DNA of 64,000 nt, from NCBI RefSeq assembly GCF_000342005.1, contig NZ_AOHO01000079.1:59413-123412 (forward strand). The letters run 5' to 3'. Below, piece by piece: positions 8,943 through 17,068 of the stretch. The notes under the pieces are model-generated. The model did not search any database, was not told where the DNA came from, and was given only the letters and a program-made list of their open reading frames with translations. The position numbers were made by a program, and so were the translations under genes. Positions within the stretch are counted from its first letter, which is position 1, and each line of letters begins with the position of its first letter. Source of the DNA: Amycolatopsis decaplanina DSM 44594. GTDB lineage: Bacteria > Actinomycetota > Actinomycetes > Mycobacteriales > Pseudonocardiaceae.

Positions 8943-10985
8943 CTACTTGCGCTCGTCCAGCGGACGGGCGTTGAGGTGGTCGGCGAGCAGCTTCCGGGCG
9001 ATCTCTTCCGGATCCTTCTCCGGCGGGAGCGGCGGAGGCGGCGGCGCGGGGCTCGCATCCTCGTTGTAGAGGTCCTCGTCGTCCTCGACCGGCTCGGGCG
9101 GGAGCGGGATGTCCGGCTCGGTGGTCGTCACCTTCGGCCGCTCGGGCTCCGGCTTCGGCGCGGGAGGCGCCGGAGCGGCGCTGGGCGCTTCGACGGACCG
9201 GCGGGTGAAGGACCGCTCGGGCGCGGGTGGCGGCGGCGCGGCCTTGGGCGCGGCGGCCTGCCGGGCCTGCGCGGCACCGTGCACGCACCGCACCTGCCAG
9301 TCGCCGTCGAAGACCGCCTTGAACGCGGCCGCGATGCGCTCTGTGTGCTGCGGCTCGGAAAGCCTGCGTGCCACGGGTTCCGCGCTGTGCGTGAGCGTGA
9401 CGGCGCTGCCTTCGACGGTCACCACACTCGCCTGCGTGAGCATCGCCCCGGTGACGGCGCCGCCCGGGACCTTGCGGATCGCGGCCTGCACCTGCGGCCA
9501 GCGGCCGCGGATGCCTTCCACGTCCGTCCCGCCCGACGAAGCCGCCGCGGGCGCCGGAGCGGCCGGAGGCGGGGTGGGCGCGGAAGGACGCTGAGGGGCG
9601 GGCCGTTCGGCGACCGGCTCGGGTCGCGCGACCGGCTGCGCGGCTGGCTGAGGGGCGGCCTGGGGAGCGGGCGCGGGCTGCTGAGCGGGGGCCGCGGCTC
9701 GTTGCGACGGCCGCTGGAACTCGCGGACGGGCTCACCCGAGGGCGCGACGGGGGCAGGCGCGGACTGCGCCACCGGAGCGGCTTGCGCGGCCTGGGCCGG
9801 ACCACCGGCGACGGGCGCCGGAGCCGAAGCGGCACGGCGCTCGAGCCGTTCCAGACGGGCGAGCAGCGCGTCGGTGCCCTCGGCGACCGAGGGCAACAGC
9901 ATCCGCGCCGTCAGCAGCTCCAGCACCAGCCGCGGCGAGGTCGCGCCCCGCATCTCCAAGAGTCCATTGTGGACGATGTCGGCGTAGCGCGAGAGCGTGG
10001 CGGGCTCCAGTTTGCCCGCCTGCTCCTTCATCTTCTTGAGTTCGTCGTCCGGCGCGGAGACCAGCCCGCGTTCACCCGCGTCCGGCACCGAACGCAGCAT
10101 CACCAGGTCACGCAGGCGGTCGAGCAGGTCGGTGGCGAACCGGCGCGGGTCGTGCCCGGCCTCGGCGAGCCGCTCGACGGTGCCGAACACCGCGGCCGCG
10201 TCGTCCCCGGCCAGCGCGTCGACCATGCCGTCGATGAGCGCGACGTCGGTGACGCCCAGCAGCGACACCGCGCGCGAGTAGTCGACGCCGTCCGGTCCGG
10301 CTCCCGCCAGCAGCTGGTCCAGCACCGATTGCGTGTCCCGCGCCGAACCACCGCCCGCGCGGATGACCAGCGGGTACACCGCGGGCTCGACCTTCGCGCC
10401 TTCGGCGGCGACGTTGCGTTCGAGCAGCTCGCGCATGGAGCTCGGCGGGATCAGCCGGAAGGGGTAGTGGTGCGTCCGCGACCGGATGGTGGGCAGCACC
10501 TTGTCCGGTTCGGTGGTCGCGAAGATGAAGATCAGGTGCTCCGGCGGCTCTTCCACGATCTTCAGCAGGGCGTTGAAGCCCTGCGTGGTGACCATGTGCG
10601 CCTCGTCGATGATGAAGACGCGGTAGCGCGAGTCGGCCGGGGCGTAGAAGGCCCTGTCGCGCAGCTCACGGGCGTCGTCGACACCACCGTGGCTGGCGGC
10701 GTCGAGTTCGGTGACGTCGACGCTGCCGGGGCCTTCGGGCGCGAGGTTCCGGCACGAGTTGCACTCGCCGCACGGATCCGGCGTCGGGCCCTTCGCGCAG
10801 TTCAACGACCGCGCCATGATGCGGGCGCTCGACGTCTTGCCGCAGCCGCGCGGGCCGGAGAAGAGGTAGGCGTGGTTGATGCGACCGGCGGCCAGCGCGG
10901 TGCGCAGCGGATCGGTCACATGCTCCTGCCCGACGACCTCGGCGAAGGTAGCCGGACGGTACTTTCGGTATAGAGCTAGAGCCAC
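8943..10985 (-). CDS. dnaX: DNA polymerase III subunit gamma/tau
   Basis: A 680-residue clamp-loader subunit. The AAA+ module has Walker A GPRGCGKTSS (about 45-54), a zinc module with four cysteines (LNCAKGPTPDPCGECNSC, about 62-79), Walker B IIDEAH, sensor-1 FATTEPDK and the arginine-finger SRTHH. The lid and oligomerisation domain continue to about residue 370. A long Pro/Ala-rich linker (about 380-480) and a tau-type domain follow, so this encodes the full tau form. The start MALALYRKYRPATF is the family's usual N-terminus. It is divergent from a SpeE-like gene with 28 bases between starts, and belongs with ffs, ybaB and recR. Confidence 0.97.
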   Translation of the reverse strand: MALALYRKYRPATFAEVVGQEHVTDPLRTALAAGRINHAYLFSGPRGCGKTSSARIMARSLNCAKGPTPDPCGECNSCRNLAPEGPGSVDVTELDAASHGGVDDARELRDRAFYAPADSRYRVFIIDEAHMVTTQGFNALLKIVEEPPEHLIFIFATTEPDKVLPTIRSRTHHYPFRLIPPSSMRELLERNVAAEGAKVEPAVYPLVIRAGGGSARDTQSVLDQLLAGAGPDGVDYSRAVSLLGVTDVALIDGMVDALAGDDAAAVFGTVERLAEAGHDPRRFATDLLDRLRDLVMLRSVPDAGERGLVSAPDDELKKMKEQAGKLEPATLSRYADIVHNGLLEMRGATSPRLVLELLTARMLLPSVAEGTDALLARLERLERRAASAPAPVAGGPAQAAQAAPVAQSAPAPVAPSGEPVREFQRPSQRAAAPAQQPAPAPQAAPQPAAQPVARPEPVAERPAPQRPSAPTPPPAAPAPAAASSGGTDVEGIRGRWPQVQAAIRKVPGGAVTGAMLTQASVVTVEGSAVTLTHSAEPVARRLSEPQHTERIAAAFKAVFDGDWQVRCVHGAAQARQAAAPKAAPPPPAPERSFTRRSVEAPSAAPAPPAPKPEPERPKVTTTEPDIPLPPEPVEDDEDLYNEDASPAPPPPPLPPEKDPEEIARKLLADHLNARPLDERK

Positions 10986-11013
10986 GCGGCGAGACTACCG
11001 GGAAGGTCCGACG

Positions 11014-11847
11014 GTGAGACCAGCACCGACCCCAGGCACGTATCCGGTCCGCTTCGGCACGGCCGAACTGCTTCAGGACGCCGACCGCCCCAACGCCTGG
11101 ACGATCTCGGTCGACGGCGTCGCCCAGTCGCACGTCAACCTCGACGATCCCACGGATCTCGAGTTCGACTACATACGCCGCATCGCCGACGTCGTCGACT
11201 GCCTCGGCGAAGGCCCGCTCGACGCGCTGCACGTCGGAGGAGCGGCCTGCACGCTCCCCCGCTACATCGCGGCGGCCCGGCCGCGCTCACGGCAACTGGT
11301 CTTCGACGCCGACGGCGAACTCGTCGCGCTCGTCCGCGAGCAACTGGGCCTGAAGGGGCTGAAGGTCCGTGTCGGCGACGGCCGCGAAGGCGTCTCCGGC
11401 AGATACGACGCTTCGGCCGACCTTGTCATCGTGGACGCTTTCGAACGCGGAGTCCTGGCCGGCGGACTCGCGACCGTGGAGTTCACGACCGAGATCGCGC
11501 GCGTCCTCCGCCCGGCCGGAACCTACGTCGCCAACGTCTCCGACGGGCCGAACCTGCCGTTCCTCCGCCGGTTCCTGGCGACGATGGCGAGTTCTTTCCC
11601 CCACCTGGCGATCTTGGCCGAGCCAGGCGTCCTCCGGGGCCGCCGCTTCGGGAACATCGTGGTCGCCGCTTCTCGCGTCGAACTGCCGGTCAAGGACCTG
11701 ACCCGTCGAGCAGCTTCCGCCGTCTACCCGGCCCGCTGCGTCGCCGACGACGACCTACGGCAGCTCCAAGGCAAGGCCAAACCCATCACGGACGCGGAAG
11801 CCCTACCGTCCCCAGTACCACCGAAAGACGTCTTCGGGATTTTTTAG
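11014..11847 (+). CDS. Spermidine synthase-like (SpeE-fold) methyltransferase-like protein
   Basis: A 277-residue protein of the spermidine-synthase-like Rossmann fold. It shows an N-terminal beta segment with SVDGVAQSHVNLDDPTDLEF, a nucleotide-binding loop ALHVGGAACTLPRYIA, VFDADGELVALVRE, a VGDGREG motif and LVIVDAF. These correspond to SpeE motifs, but the loop is degenerate relative to the classic GGGDG, and key polyamine-site acidic residues are not obvious. A true polyamine synthase function is therefore doubtful. I set the start at the GTG at 11014, because longer frames run into dnaX on the other strand. It follows the dnaX divergent promoter. Confidence 0.8.
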   Translation: MRPAPTPGTYPVRFGTAELLQDADRPNAWTISVDGVAQSHVNLDDPTDLEFDYIRRIADVVDCLGEGPLDALHVGGAACTLPRYIAAARPRSRQLVFDADGELVALVREQLGLKGLKVRVGDGREGVSGRYDASADLVIVDAFERGVLAGGLATVEFTTEIARVLRPAGTYVANVSDGPNLPFLRRFLATMASSFPHLAILAEPGVLRGRRFGNIVVAASRVELPVKDLTRRAASAVYPARCVADDDLRQLQGKAKPITDAEALPSPVPPKDVFGIF

Positions 11848-11938
11848 AACCGAACCCTGGTCACCTACGCGACCAACTGCGGGGGTCCGGGGGCGAAGCC
11901 CCGCCGGGCGGGTTCGGGGTTGCACCCTGAAAATGAAG

Positions 11939-12029
11939 GCGGATCCCGCGCACCCGTCAGAGCTTGCTTATCCTTGCTGCCTTCCGGCCCTGGGGAGGTT
12001 CACAAGATGGACGCCGCGCGGGATCCAGG
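11939..12029 (-). ncRNA. ffs: Signal recognition particle RNA (bacterial small SRP RNA, 4.5S type)
   Basis: On the minus strand the sequence contains the nearly invariant SRP domain IV core GGGCCGGAAGGCAGCAAGG, which binds Ffh. The ends pair perfectly: GGATCCCGCGC at 11941-11951 with its complement at 12016-12026, giving the closed hairpin of about 90 nucleotides seen in actinobacteria. The ends given are approximate, set by the terminal stem. It lies on the dnaX strand, as in many bacteria where ffs is linked to dnaX. No gene should be called across it; an upstream-extended frame of the neighbouring dehydratase is spurious. Confidence 0.93.
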
Positions 12030-12075
12030 GACCAGTGTAGTCACTCCCGTCCCGGCATGGAGGACAGTGGGGGGT

Positions 12076-12966
12076 ATGAGCACTCCGACCTGGGCAGATG
12101 TCCTCAAAGCCGCCGAAGCCGTCCATCCGTTCGTGCGACGCACGCCGGTGCTGCGCGCCGAGGTCGACGGGCGGCCGCTGGTCCTCAAACTGGAGCATCT
12201 GCAGCGGAGCGGATCGTTCAAGCTGCGGGGCGCGGTGAACGCGCTGGTGAGCGGGCCGTTGCCGGAGCGGGTGCTGACGGCGTCCGGCGGCAACCACGGC
12301 CTGGGCGTGGCGACGGCGGCTTCGCTGCTCGATCTGCCCGCGACGGTGTACGTGCCGGAGCCGGCTCCGCAGGCGAAGACGGCTCGGATCGAGGCCATGG
12401 GCGCGAAGCTCATCCGTCACGGAGCGACGTACGCCGAGGCGGCCGCGAAGGCGCGCGAAGCCGCCTCCGAACCGGGTACGCGGTACCTGCACGCGTACGA
12501 CGATCCCGCCGTCGTCGCCGGTCAGGGAACCGTGGCGGCCGAAGTGGTCCAGGACGCGCCGGACGTCGACGCGTTCTTGGTCGCGGTCGGCGGTGGCGGA
12601 CTGGTCGCGGGTACGTCGCTGGCCGGGGTGCCGACGTTCGCCGTCGAACCGGAGCGGTGCCGAGCGCTCGACGCGGCACTGGAGGCGGGTGAGCCGGTGG
12701 ACGTGGAGATCGACTCGGTGGCCGCGTCCGCGCTGGGTGCGACCAGGGCCGGGAGCGTCCCGTTCGCCGTGCTCCGGAATCGGGTGACGTCCGTGCTGGT
12801 CAGCGACGCGGAACTGCTCGCCGCCCGGGACCGGCTGTGGGAGGAGTTCCGCCTCGCCGTCGAACCGGCGGCCGCGGTCCCGTTCGCCGCGTGGCTGGCC
12901 GGGCGGACCGAGGGCGAACTGCCCTGCGTCGTCCTGTGCGGCGCGAACAGCGAATGGACCCCCTGA
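12076..12966 (+). CDS. Threonine/serine dehydratase-like PLP enzyme (fold type II)
   Basis: A 296-residue enzyme. The PLP lysine is in SGSFKLRGA, the asparagine-containing loop is TASGGNHGLGVA, and the phosphate-binding glycine loop is VGGGGLVAG. These are the features of threonine ammonia-lyase and serine-racemase-type enzymes. There is no C-terminal ACT regulatory domain and the length is slightly short, so it is more like a catabolic or broad-specificity dehydratase than biosynthetic IlvA. The start at the ATG at 12076 is chosen because upstream sequence belongs to the SRP RNA. It ends one base before the convergent histidine kinase gene. Confidence 0.85.
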   Translation: MSTPTWADVLKAAEAVHPFVRRTPVLRAEVDGRPLVLKLEHLQRSGSFKLRGAVNALVSGPLPERVLTASGGNHGLGVATAASLLDLPATVYVPEPAPQAKTARIEAMGAKLIRHGATYAEAAAKAREAASEPGTRYLHAYDDPAVVAGQGTVAAEVVQDAPDVDAFLVAVGGGGLVAGTSLAGVPTFAVEPERCRALDAALEAGEPVDVEIDSVAASALGATRAGSVPFAVLRNRVTSVLVSDAELLAARDRLWEEFRLAVEPAAAVPFAAWLAGRTEGELPCVVLCGANSEWTP

Positions 12967-12967
12967 A

Positions 12968-14440
12968 TCAGGCGGCCCGGAGCACGACCCGGAATTCCGT
13001 GCGCCCCGGACGGCTGGTGACCCCGACCCGCCCGCCGTGCGCGGCGACGACGGCCGCGACGATGGCCAGGCCGAGTCCGGTGCTGCCCGCCGCCCTCGAT
13101 CGCGAATCGTCGCCGCGGGCGAAGCGTTCGAAGACCTCCGGAAGGATATCCGGCGGGATCCCCGGACCACTGTCGGCAATGGACAGTGTCACCGTCGAGT
13201 CCACTATGGACAGCGAGGTGGTGACCCCGGTGCCCGCCGGGGTGTGCGTGCGCGCGTTACCCAGCAGGTTGATCACCACCTGGTGCAGCTGATCCGCGTC
13301 ACCGAGGACGGTGATCGGTTCCGGCGGGACCTCCAGCAGCCATTTGTGTTCCGGCCCGGCGACGTGCGCGTCCGCGACGGCGTCCGCCACCAGCCGGGAG
13401 AGATCGACCGGCTGGTGCACCACCGGACGGCCGGAGTCGAGCCGTGCGAGCAGCAGCAGATCCTCGACCAGACCGGTCATCCGCGTCGACTCCGACTCGA
13501 CCCGGCCCATCGCGAACGCGATATCGGGCGGCACCTCGGAGCCGGACCGCCGGGTGAGCTCCGCGTAGCCGCGGATGGCCGCGAGCGGGGTCCGCAGTTC
13601 GTGGCTGGCGTCCGCGACGAACCGGCGCACCCGGCTTTCACTGGCCTGGCGGGCGGAAAGCGCGTTCGAGATGTGGCCGAGCATGCGGTTGAGCGCGAAG
13701 CCGACCTTGCCGACCTCGGTCCGCGGATCAGTGTCCACTTCGGACACTCGCTCGGACAGCGCGACCTCGCCGCGGTCCAAGGGGAGTTCGGCGACCCTGG
13801 TCGCGGTGGCGGCCAGCCGGTCGAGGGGTTTCATGGTGCGCCGCACGGTCACCGCGCCGAGCGCGCCCGCCAGCAGGATGCCGCCGACGGCGACCCCGCC
13901 GAAGATGAAACCGAGGTTCCACAAGGTATCCGTGACGTCCTTGGTGGGCAGTCCGGTGATCGCGACCCCGCCGCTCGCCGTCTGCTTCGCCATCACGCGG
14001 TACTCCCCGAGCGAGCCCAGTTCGACGTCGGTGGGCTCGTTGCCCGTCGTCGACCGCAGCAGGGTGGCGACCTGGGACGGGCTGATCTCGTCGTGCGGGA
14101 ACGGGTCGGTGACCTTCGCGTCGTAGCTGGACCGGAGCACGGCGGCGAGCACGCGCCCGTCCGGGAACACGTTCACGAACAGCGAACCGGTGCTCTGCCC
14201 GTACGCGCGCAGGCCCTCCGGAACCCTTTCGCCGCCTGGACGTCCCGGTGGCGGCGGACGGCTCGCGCGTTCACTGGTCTCGCGGAGCCGCGCGTCGAGC
14301 TGGCCGATCAGGAAGTCGCGCAACGCCAGTTCGGTCACCACGCCGACCACCAGGCAGACGAGCGCGAGCAGCCCCGCGACCTGCGCGATCAGCCGCCGTC
14401 GCAAGGACCACGGCCGCCTACCCCGCGGGCTTGAGGACAT
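12968..14440 (-). CDS. Membrane sensor histidine kinase (OmpR-partner type)
   Basis: A 490-residue sensor. There are two membrane helices (about 18-40 and 172-195) around an extracytoplasmic sensor domain of about 130 residues, then a HAMP linker. The phosphoacceptor is in DASHELRTPLAAIRGYAE. The ATPase domain has the N box HQVVINLLGNARTH, G1 IADSGPGIPP, F box FERFARGDD and G2 GSTGLGLAIV. It overlaps the upstream response-regulator gene by 23 bases, so the pair is co-translated. The order regulator then kinase is like mycobacterial PhoPR, TcrXY and MprAB. The signal is unknown. Confidence 0.93.
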   Translation of the reverse strand: MSSSPRGRRPWSLRRRLIAQVAGLLALVCLVVGVVTELALRDFLIGQLDARLRETSERASRPPPPGRPGGERVPEGLRAYGQSTGSLFVNVFPDGRVLAAVLRSSYDAKVTDPFPHDEISPSQVATLLRSTTGNEPTDVELGSLGEYRVMAKQTASGGVAITGLPTKDVTDTLWNLGFIFGGVAVGGILLAGALGAVTVRRTMKPLDRLAATATRVAELPLDRGEVALSERVSEVDTDPRTEVGKVGFALNRMLGHISNALSARQASESRVRRFVADASHELRTPLAAIRGYAELTRRSGSEVPPDIAFAMGRVESESTRMTGLVEDLLLLARLDSGRPVVHQPVDLSRLVADAVADAHVAGPEHKWLLEVPPEPITVLGDADQLHQVVINLLGNARTHTPAGTGVTTSLSIVDSTVTLSIADSGPGIPPDILPEVFERFARGDDSRSRAAGSTGLGLAIVAAVVAAHGGRVGVTSRPGRTEFRVVLRAA

Positions 14441-15167
14441 ACCCGGCGCCGCGCATCGTGTGGATCATCGGTTCCCTGTCGGCGTCGATCTTCTTGCGGA
14501 GATAGGAGATGTACAGCTCGACGATGTTGGCCTGGCCTCCGAAGTCGTAGCTCCACACCCGGTCCAGGATCTGCGCCTTCGACAGCACCCGCTTCGGATT
14601 GCGCATGAGATAACGCAGCAGTTCGAACTCGGTCGCGGTCAGCGGCACCGGATCGCCACCGCGGTGCACTTCGCGGCTGTCCTCGTCCAGGGTCAGGTCG
14701 CCGACGACCAGCATCGATCCGCTCGGCCCGGCGACCCCGCCCGCGCGGCGGAGCAGCGCGCGCAACCGCAACGCGACCTCCTCCAGGCTGAACGGCTTGG
14801 TGACGTAGTCGTCGCCGCCCGCGGTGAGCCCGGCGATCCGGTCCTCCACCGCGTCCTTGGCGGTCAGGAACAGCACAGGCAGGTTCGGCACCTCGGAGCG
14901 CAGGCGGCGCAGGACGTCCAGGCCGCTCATGTCCGGCAGCATGACGTCCAGCACCACCGCGTCCGGCCGGAATTCCCTGGCGACGCGGACGGCCTCGATA
15001 CCGTCGGCGGCGGTGCGGATGTCCCAGCCCTCCATGCGCAGCGCCATCGACACGAGTTCGGACAAGGTCGCCTCGTCGTCGACGACCAGCACTCGCACGG
15101 GGCTGCCGTCGGCACGGCGCAGGCCGGCCTTCGCGGAACCGGACGAAGGGACGTTCACACTGGTCAT
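14418..15167 (-). CDS. OmpR/PhoP-family response regulator
   Basis: A 249-residue regulator. The receiver domain has the acidic pair VVDDEA, the phosphorylation site VLDVMLPD, and the conserved Thr and Lys in FLTAKD and VTKPFSLEE. The winged-helix DNA-binding domain ends with YISYLRKKIDADREPMIHT and RGAGYVLKP, very like mycobacterial PhoP. I place the start at the ATG at 15167; the frame extends 37 codons upstream without an ATG and without regulator-like sequence. The divergent region before it carries two sets of 11-bp phased repeats expected for a PhoP-like dimer, suggesting autoregulation and control of the opposite gene. Confidence 0.94.
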   Translation of the reverse strand: MTSVNVPSSGSAKAGLRRADGSPVRVLVVDDEATLSELVSMALRMEGWDIRTAADGIEAVRVAREFRPDAVVLDVMLPDMSGLDVLRRLRSEVPNLPVLFLTAKDAVEDRIAGLTAGGDDYVTKPFSLEEVALRLRALLRRAGGVAGPSGSMLVVGDLTLDEDSREVHRGGDPVPLTATEFELLRYLMRNPKRVLSKAQILDRVWSYDFGGQANIVELYISYLRKKIDADREPMIHTMRGAGYVLKPAG

Positions 15168-15200
15168 GGTGCCATCCTTGGCGGCGCCGATGAGGCTTCT

Positions 15201-15292
15201 CTGTGTACCGCCTGTGCGTTTCCTGTGAACGATCACCCCGCCGGGGAGGGAATCACAGCGCGTGCCCACCGACGGCACAGCTCCCGCACAGC
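15201..15292. promoter_or_regulatory. Phased 11-bp direct repeats: candidate PhoP-like operators
   Basis: CTGTG occurs at 15201-15205, 15212-15216 and 15223-15227, each exactly 11 bases apart (CACAG on the minus strand, toward the regulator gene). On the plus strand TCACAGC lies at 15253-15259 and GCACAGC at 15275-15281 and 15286-15292, spaced 22 and 11 bases, with a degraded unit GCCCACC at 15264. Direct (T/G)CACAGC repeats at an 11-base pitch match the PhoP box known from M. tuberculosis. They sit between the PhoP-like regulator and the DUF5666-like gene. Confidence 0.7.
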
Positions 15293-15337
15293 GACGGCGC
15301 CGACCATGGCCGCAACCGAGTACACGGAGGCGACCAG

Positions 15338-15949
15338 ATGACCGAACCGACCGAACCCGCCGGACCGCCGGCGGACGAGACCGCCGCCTGGGGCGCGCCC
15401 GCCCCGGCGGGCGAACCGAAGAAGGCCTGGTCGGGCCGCAAGACCGCGATCGCGGCCGGGGTGGCGGTGGTGATCGCCGCCGGTGGCGGCGCCGCGATCT
15501 GGGCCGGGACCGCCGCGAACGGTGCCGAACAGGGCGGGATGATGGGCGGTCCCGGCGGCGGCCGGATGATCTTCGGCCCTGGCGGCGGGATGCCGCGCGA
15601 CGCGCTGCACGGCGACTTCGTCGTCTCCGACGGCAACGGCGGCTACAGCACCGAGCGGATGCAGACCGGGGAGATCACCGAGATCAGCGCGACGTCCGTC
15701 AGCCTGACCAGCAAGGACGGCTACAAGCAGGTCTACACGATCGATTCGACGACACGGAAGACGGGCGATCCCAAGACCGGCGAGACGGTGACGGTGAACG
15801 CCAAGGTCACCGGGAACACCGCGACGGCGACGAGTATCGGCAAGGCAGGGCAGAACGGCGGGCCGGGTCAGGGCCGGCGAGGTCAACGGCAGCAGGGACA
15901 GGGCCAGCCGGGACAGGACGGGCCCGGCGGACCACCGCCCGGCTACTGA
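15338..15949 (+). CDS. Membrane-anchored DUF5666-like protein, Gly-rich
   Basis: A 203-residue protein. After a Pro/Ala-rich cytoplasmic N-terminus there is one membrane helix (about 38-57), a glycine/methionine-rich stretch (GGMMGGPGGGRM), then a small beta domain with GEITEISATSVSLTSKDG and YTIDSTTRKTGDP, and VNAKVTG. This short repeating beta pattern is typical of the DUF5666 OB-like extracytoplasmic domain. The C-terminus is low complexity (G, Q, P). The start ATG at 15338 has the ribosome site ACGGAGG. It is divergent from the PhoP-like regulator and follows the phased operator repeats, so it is probably a target of that system. Confidence 0.75.
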   Translation: MTEPTEPAGPPADETAAWGAPAPAGEPKKAWSGRKTAIAAGVAVVIAAGGGAAIWAGTAANGAEQGGMMGGPGGGRMIFGPGGGMPRDALHGDFVVSDGNGGYSTERMQTGEITEISATSVSLTSKDGYKQVYTIDSTTRKTGDPKTGETVTVNAKVTGNTATATSIGKAGQNGGPGQGRRGQRQQGQGQPGQDGPGGPPPGY

Positions 15950-17016
15950 CGCAGGACGGCGAGCAGCGCGGCGGCCGTCTCGGCGGGTTCCTGTCCGGAG
16001 GTGTCGAGGACGACGCGGTCCCCGCCGGAATCCCGCATCCGTGCCGCCTCGGTGACCGCGCGGGCTGCCACCCGGTCCCGCACACCGGGCGGCGCGCCGC
16101 GGAGTTCGTCACCGGCCAGCAGTGCCGACTCGCCCTCGGCCCGGCGCCCGACGCGCTCGGTGAGCGTCGGGTCGTCCGCGTCGAGATGGACGACCGTGAC
16201 CTCCTCGAAGACCCGCCGGTGCTCCGGACGGAATTCCCTGGCGACGACGAGCAGTCGCTTCGCTCCGGCCTCGCGATAGCCGCGCCAGACGACCGCCAGG
16301 TTCGCCGCCTCCACGGCCGGATCCGGGCCGGGGTGCGCGAACCCGAGTTGCGCGAGATCGACGTAGGCGACGGGCATCCCGTGCTCCCAGAGGTCCCGCA
16401 GCGCGCTGAACGCGGCCGTCGACTTGCCGACCGCCGTCGGGCCGGTCACCACGGTCACCGGTCCGGGCTGCGGTTCCACGACGGCAGGCGTCCGGACCGG
16501 CCCGTCACCCACGACGCAGCGTGGGAGCAACGCCTCCACGGTCTCCTCGGATCGCTGCCCGGTCGTGTCCATCTCCTCGCCGAAACCCGTGCGGTCGTAG
16601 GCGTCCGCCACCGCGAGGAGATCGGGCAGGGCCGCGGCGGGTGATCCACGGCCGAGGAACCGGCTCCGGAGTTCGTCGCGATCACAAACCAGCCGGACGA
16701 GCGTGAGGTCGAAGTCGCGGCCCTCGAAGTACGGCTCGACCCCGTTCTCGGGATCCACCACACCGGAAACGACGAGCTGCCCGGCGCCCCGCGCACGCAG
16801 GACTTCCAGCACCCGCAGCAGGTTGGCCGCCTTGATCGCGTGCGCGGCGTCGCCGCCGCCGGGAGGCGGGCCGATCAGCCCGAGCTGATCGATGTCGACG
16901 TACGCGACAGTGCCACCGGCTTCCACGAGACGCGTGTACAACCCCCAGGCGGTGGTCGATTTCCCCGTTCCCGGTGCCCCTGTCGTCCAGAGCACGGGAG
17001 TCTTCGCGGTCCCCAT
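15943..17016 (-). CDS. Protein with two tandem P-loop kinase domains
   Basis: A 357-residue cytosolic protein containing two Walker A motifs: GAPGTGKSTTAWGLY near the N-terminus (about 11-25) and GPTAVGKSTAAFSAL in the second half (about 190-204). Each is followed by a similar segment, VAYVDIDQLGLIGPPPGG and VAYVDLAQLGFAHPGPD, so the halves arose by internal duplication. The fold resembles small-molecule kinases (chloramphenicol phosphotransferase or AAA_33/APS-kinase-like). The substrate cannot be read. I start at the ATG at 17016, right before the first P-loop; the longer frame overlaps the divergent histidine kinase promoter. It ends seven bases inside the convergent DUF5666-like gene. Confidence 0.75.
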   Translation of the reverse strand: MGTAKTPVLWTTGAPGTGKSTTAWGLYTRLVEAGGTVAYVDIDQLGLIGPPPGGGDAAHAIKAANLLRVLEVLRARGAGQLVVSGVVDPENGVEPYFEGRDFDLTLVRLVCDRDELRSRFLGRGSPAAALPDLLAVADAYDRTGFGEEMDTTGQRSEETVEALLPRCVVGDGPVRTPAVVEPQPGPVTVVTGPTAVGKSTAAFSALRDLWEHGMPVAYVDLAQLGFAHPGPDPAVEAANLAVVWRGYREAGAKRLLVVAREFRPEHRRVFEEVTVVHLDADDPTLTERVGRRAEGESALLAGDELRGAPPGVRDRVAARAVTEAARMRDSGGDRVVLDTSGQEPAETAAALLAVLRQ

Positions 17017-17068
17017 GGCTTTCGATCTTAGGAACCCCCGTCCAGCGAAATAGGGCAGAGTTGGACGC

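Noticed and set aside
11920..12075. N-terminal extension of the threonine-dehydratase-like gene
   Set aside because: This part coincides with the SRP RNA on the other strand and gives no enzyme-like sequence; the start at 12076 is better.
15201..15292. A CRISPR-like array
   Set aside because: The repeated units are only five to seven bases with an 11-base period, which fits operator repeats, not a CRISPR array; no cas gene is present in the window.
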